DNA of 40,889 nucleotides from an uncultured Chlorobiaceae bacterium. GTDB lineage: Bacteria > Bacteroidota > Chlorobiia > Chlorobiales > Chlorobiaceae. Where the stretch lies: contig CAIXLG010000098.1 in assembly GCA_903920215.1 (NCBI GenBank), forward strand, positions 1 to 40,889, written 5' to 3'. Positions within the stretch are counted from its first letter, which is position 1, and every line of letters begins with the position of its first letter. Under the pieces are notes generated by a model that ran no database searches, was not told the DNA's origin, and saw only the letters and a program-made list of their open reading frames with translations. Of the stretch, positions 1 through 7,958 are shown one piece after another. A program made the translations under genes and the position numbers.

Positions 1-84
1 GGCAGTTGGCAGTTGGCAGTTGGCAGTTGGCAGTTGGCAGTTGGCAGTTGGCAGTTGGCAGTTGGCAGTTGGCAGTTGGCAGTT
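1..84. repeat. Tandem heptamer array (GGCAGTT)x12
   Basis: Twelve perfect head-to-tail copies of GGCAGTT start at the window edge, so the true array may be longer. It ends abruptly at 84 and is followed by about 110 bp of A/T-rich DNA leading into the four-helix-bundle gene at 194. The same heptamer in the same orientation resumes just after that gene, at about 578. Short heptamer arrays are typical of Chlorobi and cyanobacterial genomes (the STRR class in cyanobacteria). Confidence 0.97.
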
Positions 85-193
85 ATGGAAAAAAAATAAA
101 TTGATGGTTGATGAATTGAAATGTTTTTTACTTTTATTTTACAATATATTTACATATTAATACATTTTCTCAAAGACTAATTGATTTAAGGGA

Positions 194-568
194 ATGGGAA
201 ATGACTTTAAGGATTTGATTGTATACAAGAAAGCCTTTGCGATGGCTATGGAGATATACAGGATCAGCAAATCTTTTCCTTCTGAGGAGAAGTATTCGTT
301 AACTGATCAGGTTAGGCGGTCGTCGCGGTCTGTATGTTCTAATCTTGCCGAGAGTTACCGAAAAAGGCAGTATAGGGCACATTTCCTGTCGAAAATATCA
401 GATGCAGATATGGAGAATAGTGAAACGGAGGTTTGGATTGATTTCGCTTTACGCTGTAATTATATCACCATTGATGCGCATAAAGAGCTCATTGATAAAT
501 CAACGGAAGTTGGCAGAATGCTCAGTTACATGACTTTACATCCGGAGAGGTTCGAGGGGAAGAGGTAG
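194..568 (+). CDS. Four-helix-bundle protein, S23 / bIVP-Avd family
   Basis: A 124-residue, mostly helical, charged protein. It matches the family of 23S rRNA intervening-sequence proteins (S23, TIGR02436), which also includes Avd, the accessory protein of diversity-generating retroelements. Recognisable features are the N-terminal FKDLIVYKKAF segment, the central QVRRSSRSVCSNLAE helix and the FLSKISDADMENSETEVWI helix. The family forms a basic bundle thought to bind nucleic acid; the function of free-standing copies is unknown. The start ATG at 194 follows AAGGGAATGGGAA, a weak ribosome site. No rRNA and no reverse transcriptase lie next to it. GGCAGTT arrays sit on both sides, and the downstream array begins within about 10 bp of the TAG stop. 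Confidence 0.88.
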   Translation: MGNDFKDLIVYKKAFAMAMEIYRISKSFPSEEKYSLTDQVRRSSRSVCSNLAESYRKRQYRAHFLSKISDADMENSETEVWIDFALRCNYITIDAHKELIDKSTEVGRMLSYMTLHPERFEGKR

Positions 569-577
569 GCAGGGGGG

Positions 578-684
578 AGTGGGCAGTGGGCAGTGGGCAG
601 TTGGCAGGGGGGAGTTGGCAGTTGGCAGTTGGCAGTTGGCAGTTGGCAGTTGGCAGTTGGCAGTGGGCAGTTGGCAGGTGGCAG
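578..684. repeat. GGCAGTG/GGCAGTT heptamer array downstream of the S23-family gene
   Basis: About 15 partly degenerate heptamers (GGCAGTG, GGCAGTT, and GGGGGGA or GGCAGGT variants) start about 10 bp after the stop codon at 568. They share orientation with the array at 1-84, so the gene is bracketed by direct copies of one heptamer. All frames through the array are open on parts of both strands, which creates spurious ORFs. Confidence 0.95.
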
Positions 685-691
685 GTTTCGG

Positions 692-773
692 AGTGCTGAG
701 TGCTGAGAAACAAGATAGACCTGAGGGTTGCAAACTCTCTTCTTTCACTTCTCAGCACCCAGCACTCAGCACT
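692..773. repeat. Inverted AGTGCTG heptamer repeat (large potential hairpin)
   Basis: AGTGCTGAGTGCTGAG at 692-707 is complementary to the CTCAGCAC-type array at 751-773, with a loop of about 43 bp. In RNA it would form a long stem. Its right end provides part of the nuoN stop codon (CTA at 772-774 on this strand), so it may act as a transcription or 3'-end structure for the nuo operon. There is no clear U-tract, so terminator activity is uncertain. Confidence 0.85.
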
Positions 774-2307
774 ACGGCAATTTGAGGCCGAAGAGGGTTG
801 AGCCGTATTTGGCGAAGTCGGCCAGGGGTTGGAAGAAGAGACCGAAGTAGAGTGTGAGGAACATCAGGGCGGCCATGATTATGTTTGGGAGAAGGCCGGG
901 GTTCATGTTTTTTTGTTCGGATGATGGTGATTCTCTGAGGTACATGTTGAGGGGTATCAGCATGTAGTAGTATAGGGAGATTACGCTGGTCATGATGCCG
1001 ATGAGGGCCAGCCAGAGGTAGAGTGAGCCTTTGGTGAGCAGGGCGGAGAAGATCATGAGCTTGCCGATGAAGCCGAAGGTCGGTGGCAGACCTACGAGGG
1101 AGATCAGGAATACGGTCAGGGCTGCGCCGGCGAGGGGCATTTTTTTGCCGAGGCCGCGGTAGTCTTCGAGATTTTCGCTGCCGGTTTTGTTGGCTATGAG
1201 AATGACAACATAGAAGGCACCGAAGTTCATGAGAAAATAGGAGAGCAGGTAGAGGAGCGTTGCCTGGGTACCGAATGCATCCATGACAATGATGCCGAGC
1301 AGGATGTAGCCTGCATGGGCGATAGATGAGTATGCAAGAAGACGTTTGACGTTTTTTTGCCAGAGCGCTACGACGTTGCCGTAGATCATGGATGCGATGG
1401 AGATAAGAATAAGCAGCGATACCCAGTTGATGCCAATAATATCCTCATAAACAGGTCCGCCATGCGGTACGGCTATATAGAAAAAGCGCATGAGAAGGGC
1501 AAAGCCTGCTGCTTTTGAGGCAACGGAGAGATAGGCTGTGACAGGTGTAGGTGCACCTTCGTAGACATCAGGCGCCCAGAAGTGAAATGGTACGGCGCCT
1601 ATTTTGTAACCGAAACCGGCAAGCACAAGCAGTGTGGCAAGAATCAATACCACAGGGTCGTATCCGTGCTGAGAGAGCGCGGAAGAGATGTTGATGAGAT
1701 TGGTCTCTGCTGTGAGACCGTAAATAAGCGAAAAGCCGTAGACCATGAGACCGGAGGAGACCCCACCATAGACAAGATATTTCAGCGCGGCTTCAGAGGA
1801 ACGGGGGTTGCGCTTGAAATAGCCGGTAAGAATGAAAGCCGTGAAACTTACGAGCTCCATGGAGAGAAAAATCATCATCATGTCGGCTGATGATGCCATC
1901 ATGATCATACCGATGACCATCGCGACAACAAGCGCGTAGTATTCGCCCATACTTTTCACTTCACTCTCGAACTGCTCGTCGGCCATCGTTATGATGACTG
2001 CCAGTATGCCGGAGAGCACAAAGAAGTATTTGAAGAATATGGCAAATTCGTCGAGGACGTACATCCCGAAGAAAAGCTCTCCAGCAGGCATTGTCTGCTG
2101 CCTGAAGATAAAGTATATGCTGCCCGCCAGCCCGAGAAGGGTTGTAATGGAGAGCAGATTGTTTTTTTTGCCTTTAGCTACCAGATCAACGACGATCAGA
2201 AGCATGAAAAGCAGAGACAGATAGATTTCAGGTATAAAGAATTCAACGCTCAACTTAAGACTCGCGATGATACTTTGAATTTCAGCACCTGATGGCAGCT
2301 CGAACAT
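772..2307 (-). CDS. nuoN: NADH-quinone oxidoreductase subunit N
   Basis: A 511-residue polytopic membrane protein of the Mrp-antiporter-like family, one of the three proton-pumping subunits of the complex I membrane arm. The key charged residues are visible: Glu in LSMELVSFTAFILTGYF, and Lys in GFGYKIGAVPFHFWAPDVYEGAPTP. A further Lys lies in the following SKAAGF helix. Length is close to that of other NuoN proteins. It is the last gene of the minus-strand nuoA-N cluster, 50 bp after nuoM. Its stop codon lies at the very edge of an AGTGCTG heptamer repeat, so the extreme C-terminus (FGLKLP) may have been shaped by the repeat. Confidence 0.98.
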   Translation of the reverse strand: MFELPSGAEIQSIIASLKLSVEFFIPEIYLSLLFMLLIVVDLVAKGKKNNLLSITTLLGLAGSIYFIFRQQTMPAGELFFGMYVLDEFAIFFKYFFVLSGILAVIITMADEQFESEVKSMGEYYALVVAMVIGMIMMASSADMMMIFLSMELVSFTAFILTGYFKRNPRSSEAALKYLVYGGVSSGLMVYGFSLIYGLTAETNLINISSALSQHGYDPVVLILATLLVLAGFGYKIGAVPFHFWAPDVYEGAPTPVTAYLSVASKAAGFALLMRFFYIAVPHGGPVYEDIIGINWVSLLILISIASMIYGNVVALWQKNVKRLLAYSSIAHAGYILLGIIVMDAFGTQATLLYLLSYFLMNFGAFYVVILIANKTGSENLEDYRGLGKKMPLAGAALTVFLISLVGLPPTFGFIGKLMIFSALLTKGSLYLWLALIGIMTSVISLYYYMLIPLNMYLRESPSSEQKNMNPGLLPNIIMAALMFLTLYFGLFFQPLADFAKYGSTLFGLKLP

Positions 2308-2357
2308 AATTCTCTACGGTTTATTCTTTTACCTCATTCTAACAATAATAATTACCT

Positions 2358-3986
2358 CTACCTTATAGCCAGCGGTGTAAGCACTTCCACAAGCTTGTTA
2401 ACACTTGAGGTTATCATACCGAGCACCGGCATCGGATAGATACCGAGGAAAATAGTGATGACAACAAGCGGCACAAGCATGGTAAGCTCGCGACCGTCGA
2501 GGTCGATTTTGCCTTTCCAGTCGTGGAAGTGAATATGTTCGTGACCATCTGCACCTACTTCAAGATCGTATGCCGCATCGGGTTTGCGCTTGCCAAGGAA
2601 CATCCTCTGGAGCGACCAGAGCAGATAGGCTGCACCGAAAACGATACCAAGCACTGAGACCATAGCGATGTAGCGCGTTGTTATGGAGCTGAATGCGCCG
2701 ACAAAGACCAGTGCTTCGGATATAAATCCGCTTAAGCCCGGAAGACCGAGGGATGCAAACCATGCAACAGTGACAATCGCTGCGTAGACCGGCATGTAGG
2801 ATGCAAGTCCGCCGAACTTGTCAATCTGACGGGTATGTGCACGATCGTAGATGACACCGACAAGCAGGAAGAGCATGGCGGTGATAGTGCCGTGGTTGAA
2901 CATCTGGTAGAGTGCACCGATCATTCCCTCGCTGTTGCCAGCTGCAAGACCGAGAAGGACATAACCCATGTGACTGATGGATGAGTATGCAACCATCTTT
3001 TTAAGATCCTGCTGTGCAAGGGCACAAAACGCACCATAGATAATATTAATGGCACCGAAAATACCGATTACGTACATGGAGGCGTGAAAGACTTCCGGGA
3101 AGAGCGGGAAGTTGATACGCATCATGCCATAGGTACCGAGCTTCAGCAGCACACCGGCAAGAATAACTGAAATAGGAGTCGGTGCTTCGACGTGAGCATC
3201 GGGCAACCAGGTATGGAACGGGAACATAGGAACCTTGATGGCAAAGCCTACAAAGAGAACCGCAAAGGCGATGTAGCGCCACATGACATTGTGAGGCCCG
3301 AGAATGGCATCCTGAAGATAGTTGGCCTGGTTTGCCATTGCCACAAGACTGAAAGTGTGGTTGCCGGTGACAGGGTCAATAACGCTGAAATAGAGGCCGA
3401 TCATCACAAGCAGCATGAAGACAGAGCCGAACAGAGTATAGAGGAAGAACTTGATGGCTGCGTACTCACGGTTAGGTCCACCCCAGATACCGATGAGGAA
3501 GTACATAGGAAGCAGCATGAGTTCCCAGAAGACATAAAAGAGGAAGAAGTCGAGTGCTACAAAACAGCCCATCATCGCTGATGCGAGAAGGTTGTAGAGA
3601 ATAAAATATCCTTTTACCTGTTTCTGGATGGTCCAGCTTGACAGAACGCCGATTGCCGAGATAAGCGCTGTCAGGATGATCATGGTAACGGATATGCCGT
3701 CAACACCAAGGAAGTACTCGATGTTCAGCGAACCCATAGCGCCAAGTTTAAGCCCGATCCACGGCACCTTTTCGACAAACTGGAACGAACCGAGAGGGCT
3801 ACCTCCGGGAGCTGCAGTTATTCCAGGCAGTGATGGATCGTAAGCGCGCCAAATCAGAACAGCCAGCACTCCCTGGGCAAGAGCCGCAAGCAATGAAACA
3901 ATTCTGATTATCTGCTTTTGCGATGAAGGCACGGCAAGAATAATCAGTCCGGCAATAATGGGCAGAAAAACAATTAAACTCAGCAT
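2358..3986 (-). CDS. nuoM: NADH-quinone oxidoreductase subunit M
   Basis: A 542-residue antiporter-like proton-pumping subunit. The conserved Glu is in FYVFWELMLLPMYFLIGIWGG. The conserved Lys is in GFAIKVPMFPFHTWLPDAHVEAPTP, and the LLKLGTYGMMR helix follows. A hydrophilic loop before the last helix is rich in Asp, Glu and His (roughly residues 475-500). It lies between nuoL (41 bp upstream) and nuoN (50 bp downstream) in one transcription unit. Start ATG at 3986 gives the expected N-terminal helix LIVFLPIIAGLIIL. Confidence 0.98.
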   Translation of the reverse strand: MLSLIVFLPIIAGLIILAVPSSQKQIIRIVSLLAALAQGVLAVLIWRAYDPSLPGITAAPGGSPLGSFQFVEKVPWIGLKLGAMGSLNIEYFLGVDGISVTMIILTALISAIGVLSSWTIQKQVKGYFILYNLLASAMMGCFVALDFFLFYVFWELMLLPMYFLIGIWGGPNREYAAIKFFLYTLFGSVFMLLVMIGLYFSVIDPVTGNHTFSLVAMANQANYLQDAILGPHNVMWRYIAFAVLFVGFAIKVPMFPFHTWLPDAHVEAPTPISVILAGVLLKLGTYGMMRINFPLFPEVFHASMYVIGIFGAINIIYGAFCALAQQDLKKMVAYSSISHMGYVLLGLAAGNSEGMIGALYQMFNHGTITAMLFLLVGVIYDRAHTRQIDKFGGLASYMPVYAAIVTVAWFASLGLPGLSGFISEALVFVGAFSSITTRYIAMVSVLGIVFGAAYLLWSLQRMFLGKRKPDAAYDLEVGADGHEHIHFHDWKGKIDLDGRELTMLVPLVVITIFLGIYPMPVLGMITSSVNKLVEVLTPLAIR

Positions 3987-4027
3987 GTTCCGTATCTGTA
4001 AGTTTTCAGATTAAAAGTAAATCCCTC

Positions 4028-6337
4028 TTAATAGATCAGTCGTGTAAAATAAAAGACAAAATAACCGAAGACAACAGCAAGCAGCATGACGACGTAGGTC
4101 TGAACCTTGCCTGTCTGGAGTTTTCGTAAAACCGCACCTGTGGTGTTGACAGAGAATGCCGTAAAGTTCACCAGGCCGTCAACGACATATTTGTCGAAGC
4201 TGTTGTTGGCGAATGCGACTTTCTTGACAATGAGAGCGACTCCGTTGACGATGCCATCAATAATATTGGTGTCAAACCAGGAGAGCATTTTTGAAATGAG
4301 CATAGAGCCCCTGATAAATGTTGCATCGTAGATTTCGTCCCAGTACCACTTGTTGAGCGAAAAGAGGTAGAGTGGACGGATGGCCTCGGCCGTTTTATCA
4401 GGGTCGATGATTCTAAAGACATAGACGATACCGGCCAGAGTGATTCCAAGGATCACCATGATGCTTGAAATGTAGATGGCTGGGAAATGCGCGGCGTGAG
4501 AGGCGTGGGCGATCTCGGCCTGACGCTCGTTTGTAAGTGCTGAGTGCTGAGTGCTTTCTTTAAGTGCTGAGTGCTGAGTGCTGAGTGCTGAGTGTTCGGC
4601 TTCGGGAGCTGAGTGCTGCTCAGAGAGTGCTGAGTGCTGAGTGCTGAGTGCTGAGTTTTCGCCTTCGGTTGCGGACTGCTGACTGCCAACTGCCAACTTT
4701 TCACTGCTGGGTGCGGACTGGTAACTGCCTACTACTGTGGGTGGGGTTTGGATCATTTTCATGAACCAGCCTTGGGCTCCGTCGAGGGGGTTCGGGGAGT
4801 AGACGAAGAATACTGAGAGGGCTGCCAAAATTACCAGTGGGGCTCTCATGTTCCAGGAGACTTCGTGAACTTCGTGAGCGGCGTGATGATCGTCGTTGTG
4901 CGTGTCGTGGGTACTGTGAGCGTGATGTGCGCTATGATGATCGTCCGCAGGCTTGAGGTGTGTGCGGCTTTCACCGAAGAAAACGAGCCAGATCTGGCGG
5001 CCCATATAGAAGGCCGTGAGCATGGCGGAAAAGAATCCGAGAACGGGAATAAGATAGTAGACGCCGCCGCCTTCAGCAGTTGCAAAGCCGATGGCACCAG
5101 CAAGAATGGCATCTTTACTCATGAAGCCGCTGGTGAGAGGAAGACCGGCAAGAGCAAGCGTAGCGAGAGTAAAGGTTGCAAAGGTCCATGGCATGTGTTT
5201 GCGAAGACCGCCCATCCAGCGCATGTCCTGCTCGTGGTGCATGGCATGGATGATGGCTCCTGAACCAAGAAAAAGACAGGCTTTGAAAAATGCGTGTGTT
5301 ACGAGGTGGAAAAGTGCGGCTGAGTATGCACCTACACCGAGACCGAGCACCATGTAGCCGAGCTGTGACACGGTGGAGTAGGCCAGAACCCTTTTAATAT
5401 CGTTCTGGGTAATGGCGATAGTGGCAGCCATGAAGGCGGTGAATGCGCCGATAAAGGCAATCACATGGAGCGCATCAGGTGTCAGGACAACAAAAATTCG
5501 GGCAACAAAATAAACACCTGCTGCAACCATGGTAGCTGCGTGGATAAGGGCTGAAACCGGGGTCGGACCTTCCATAGCATCCGGAAGCCAGATATGCAAC
5601 GGGAACTGAGCGGATTTGCCGACGCAACCCATAAAGAGAAGGAGGCCTGCCGCGGTGAGCCATGCATTGGACATTGCGAACTTCCCTGCTGCCAGGTTAG
5701 CGTAGATCTCAGTGAAGCTGAAGGTGTGGAACTGTGAGTAGAGAATCAGAATACCGAGCCACATGCCGATATCACCGACGCGATTGGCAAGAAAGGCTTT
5801 TTTCTGCGCATCGGCTGCACTGTCTTTTTCAAAAAAGAAGCCGATAAGAAGGTATGAGGAAAGACCGACCAGCTCCCAGAAGATATAGATAGAGAAGAGG
5901 TTGTCGGAAAGCACAATACCGAGCATGGAGAAGGTAAAGATGCCGAGAAAAGCGTAATACCTTCCGTAATTTTTGTCGCCGGCCATGTATCCGGTGGAGT
6001 AGAGATGCACAAGGAGACTGATCAGGGTAACCATGGCCAGCATGATGGCCGTGAGGTTGTCGATGACGATGCCCATTTTGATCTGCAAGGGACCGATTCC
6101 GGGCACTTGACCGAGATCAATCCAGGTAAAATCCCATGCAACCCTGAATGCAGGATCATAAGTCTGCACAATGACCGTCCAGAAGATATAGGCCGATAAA
6201 GCAAATGCTGTTCCAAGTATTCCAACCCCTACAAAATCGCCCCTGCGCGGAAGCCTGCGATTAAAAAAGATAAGAATGACAAACGAGAGCAGCGGCAGCA
6301 GCAGTACGACTATTGATAACTGAATTAAACTGTGCAT
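4028..6337 (-). CDS. nuoL: NADH-quinone oxidoreductase subunit L, with repeat-derived insertion
   Basis: A 769-residue antiporter-like subunit with the long lateral C-terminal helix; the final segment ends FYFTRLIY. Conserved features include FWELVGLSSYLLIGFF, GKSAQFPLHIWLPDAMEGPTP and the HAATMVAAGVY helix. It is much longer than E. coli NuoL (613 residues). Two loops account for the extra length. One is a His/Asp-rich stretch at about residues 460-492. The other is an insertion at about residues 535-603 encoded by heptamer arrays, containing repeated STQHSAL units. The reading frame stays open throughout, and the C-terminal lateral helix is intact, so the gene is probably functional. It lies 63 bp after nuoK and 41 bp before nuoM. 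Confidence 0.97.
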   Translation of the reverse strand: MHSLIQLSIVVLLLPLLSFVILIFFNRRLPRRGDFVGVGILGTAFALSAYIFWTVIVQTYDPAFRVAWDFTWIDLGQVPGIGPLQIKMGIVIDNLTAIMLAMVTLISLLVHLYSTGYMAGDKNYGRYYAFLGIFTFSMLGIVLSDNLFSIYIFWELVGLSSYLLIGFFFEKDSAADAQKKAFLANRVGDIGMWLGILILYSQFHTFSFTEIYANLAAGKFAMSNAWLTAAGLLLFMGCVGKSAQFPLHIWLPDAMEGPTPVSALIHAATMVAAGVYFVARIFVVLTPDALHVIAFIGAFTAFMAATIAITQNDIKRVLAYSTVSQLGYMVLGLGVGAYSAALFHLVTHAFFKACLFLGSGAIIHAMHHEQDMRWMGGLRKHMPWTFATFTLATLALAGLPLTSGFMSKDAILAGAIGFATAEGGGVYYLIPVLGFFSAMLTAFYMGRQIWLVFFGESRTHLKPADDHHSAHHAHSTHDTHNDDHHAAHEVHEVSWNMRAPLVILAALSVFFVYSPNPLDGAQGWFMKMIQTPPTVVGSYQSAPSSEKLAVGSQQSATEGENSALSTQHSALSEQHSAPEAEHSALSTQHSALKESTQHSALTNERQAEIAHASHAAHFPAIYISSIMVILGITLAGIVYVFRIIDPDKTAEAIRPLYLFSLNKWYWDEIYDATFIRGSMLISKMLSWFDTNIIDGIVNGVALIVKKVAFANNSFDKYVVDGLVNFTAFSVNTTGAVLRKLQTGKVQTYVVMLLAVVFGYFVFYFTRLIY
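4530..4735. repeat. AGTGCTG and AACTGCC heptamer insertion inside nuoL
   Basis: Several blocks of AGTGCTG heptamers (plus strand) at about 4536-4655 are followed by CTGCCAACTGCCAAC at about 4685-4698, the complement of the GGCAGTT heptamer. On the coding (minus) strand the AGTGCTG blocks read as CAGCACT units, which are open in all three frames and encode the cycle S-T-Q-H-S-A-L. The insertion falls in a loop between predicted membrane helices. Confidence 0.92.
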
Positions 6338-6400
6338 GTTCTTTTGAAATGTTTACACGAAATAAATTAAAAACCTTGGATTCTACCTCTCTACGGCCTG

Positions 6401-6718
6401 TTACTCTTTCATTGAGTCTATACTTGAAACATCGACGCTCTTGAATATTTTGAAGATATTGATCACGATAGCAAGGGCTATGGCCGCTTCGGCAGCAGCG
6501 ATAACGATAACAAAGAGAGAGAACATTATACCGCCCATTCCCCCGTTATACTTGGAAAATGCTATAAAATTAATGTTTGCCGCATTAAGAATAAGTTCAA
6601 CACCCATAAGAACAACAATGGCGTTCTTGCGGGTCATGACGGCAAAGAGCCCGAACCCGAGAAGAAAGGCCGATATGGTGAGGTAGTGATTGAGCCCTAT
6701 TGGTACAAGATGTTCCAT
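6401..6718 (-). CDS. nuoK: NADH-quinone oxidoreductase subunit K
   Basis: A 105-residue protein with three transmembrane helices (about residues 10-26, 32-54 and 62-88). The two conserved membrane glutamates are visible, in MGVELILNAANINF and in AAAEAAIALAIV. It forms part of the proton channel next to NuoJ in the membrane arm. It lies 12 bp after nuoJ and 63 bp before nuoL. The length matches the family (about 100 residues). Confidence 0.97.
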   Translation of the reverse strand: MEHLVPIGLNHYLTISAFLLGFGLFAVMTRKNAIVVLMGVELILNAANINFIAFSKYNGGMGGIMFSLFVIVIAAAEAAIALAIVINIFKIFKSVDVSSIDSMKE

Positions 6719-6730
6719 GGTATAATAACC

Positions 6731-7255
6731 TTATGAATTTTTATTGTCGGGCTTGTCGAAACGCGCGAGAAATGCGGCTCCGATAAGCGCTGCAAGCAAG
6801 AGTATGGAGACCATTTCAAACGGAAGCACATAGTGCGATACTGTTTCGAAGCCAATGCGCTCGACAAGACTGCCGTGCAACTGGGTTTCGGAGGGCTTCC
6901 AGGTGTGCGTGGTATAAAAGGTATAGAGCAGTGCACCAATGATACCGGCAAGAATGAGTGTACCGGGTATAATGTGCAAAACATCACTTTTGACCTCGGT
7001 ATCCATAATGCCTTTGGTAAACATGACACCGAAAAGAAGGAGTACAAGGATTCCGCCGACATAGACCACTACCTGCGTCACTGCAATAAAATCGGCGCTC
7101 AGAAAGACATAGAGGGCTGCAACGCCGAAAAAAGTAAAGAGGAGCGAGAAGGCGGAATAGATAACATTACGCGAAAAGACGACAAATGCGGCAGAAAATA
7201 CCGTAATGGCGGCAAAGAGATAGAAGATGACTGTGTATGTCAGGCTGTTCATCAT
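6731..7255 (-). CDS. nuoJ: NADH-quinone oxidoreductase subunit J
   Basis: A 174-residue protein with five predicted transmembrane helices. The diagnostic central helix reads VTQVVVYVGGILVLLLFGVM; in complex I this helix changes its turn during coupling. The C-terminal tail (FDKPDNKNS) is hydrophilic. It is 8 bp downstream of nuoI and 12 bp upstream of nuoK on the same strand, so translation is probably coupled. Confidence 0.97.
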   Translation of the reverse strand: MMNSLTYTVIFYLFAAITVFSAAFVVFSRNVIYSAFSLLFTFFGVAALYVFLSADFIAVTQVVVYVGGILVLLLFGVMFTKGIMDTEVKSDVLHIIPGTLILAGIIGALLYTFYTTHTWKPSETQLHGSLVERIGFETVSHYVLPFEMVSILLLAALIGAAFLARFDKPDNKNS

Positions 7256-7263
7256 AGTAGTGG

Positions 7264-7914
7264 TTATTCTCCGTCGGATTTTGGTTCTTGCTGAGGCGAG
7301 GCCTTTGGGGCTGAAACTGCTGCTTCGGCGGCCTTTCGTTCCTTTTCAGCCTGCGCCTTGGCTTGGATTTCGGCAAGCTTTTTGCGCTTTGATTCAGCTT
7401 CGAGACGGGTGAGGTTTCCGAAGTGATAGAGCATGTTGCTGCGATTGAACTCTGAAAAATCGCTGACCGGGGTGTGCACAAGACATTCTGTAGGGCAGAC
7501 CGTGGTACACATGCCGCAGGTCATGCATTTTGCTACATCAATATCAAATACAGGAACCCAGAACTTTTTCTGCTGGCCGTCCGAGGTTTTTCCGCAAAGA
7601 GCCAGATCGTCGGGTGCAACCTTAATGGTTTCAATGGTGATGCAGGATATAGGGCATGCTCTTTCACACTGTCCGCAACCGATACAATCCTCAATAGCGT
7701 TGTAAAGCCGGTAGCGACCATTTTTAGGGGTAGGGATAACCTCCCGCGGATACTGCAGGGTCACGAGACCATCCACCTGGCGGAAATAGTCGACATCGTC
7801 AACGTAGGCATCGCCTTTGCGATGGACTGCATTGAAGAAATGCTTCAGGGTGATTCCCAAGCCGGTGACAATAGTGACTGCGCCGGTTTTTATATTCCTG
7901 AAATACTCACTCAT
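7264..7914 (-). CDS. nuoI: NADH-quinone oxidoreductase subunit I (2[4Fe-4S] ferredoxin-like)
   Basis: A 216-residue iron-sulfur subunit that carries clusters N6a and N6b towards the quinone. Two complete motifs are visible: Cys77, 80, 83 and 87 (CIGCGQCERACP) and Cys130, 133, 136 and 140 (CMTCGMCTTVCP). A low-complexity charged tail after about residue 175 (rich in Ala, Lys, Glu, Pro) has no counterpart in E. coli NuoI. Since NuoE, NuoF and NuoG are not encoded here, NuoI is a plausible place for ferredoxin to dock, as proposed for other 11-subunit complexes; that is inference. It sits 44 bp after nuoH and 8 bp before nuoJ. Confidence 0.97.
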   Translation of the reverse strand: MSEYFRNIKTGAVTIVTGLGITLKHFFNAVHRKGDAYVDDVDYFRQVDGLVTLQYPREVIPTPKNGRYRLYNAIEDCIGCGQCERACPISCITIETIKVAPDDLALCGKTSDGQQKKFWVPVFDIDVAKCMTCGMCTTVCPTECLVHTPVSDFSEFNRSNMLYHFGNLTRLEAESKRKKLAEIQAKAQAEKERKAAEAAVSAPKASPQQEPKSDGE

Positions 7915-7958
7915 AATCTATACGTCATTACTTTCCTCTCATTGACTGTTGAACTCTC

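Noticed and set aside
194-568. Part of a full diversity-generating retroelement
   Set aside because: No reverse transcriptase, template repeat or variable repeat in the window; only the Avd-like family resemblance is present.
522-785. Open frames of 68-78 codons on both strands across the heptamer array (peptides such as [14 protein letters not shown])
   Set aside because: They are by-products of heptamers lacking stops in some frames; no start signal and no non-repeat domain.
4865-5263. 132-codon plus-strand ORF opposite nuoL
   Set aside because: Antisense shadow of a conserved membrane protein gene; no recognisable product.
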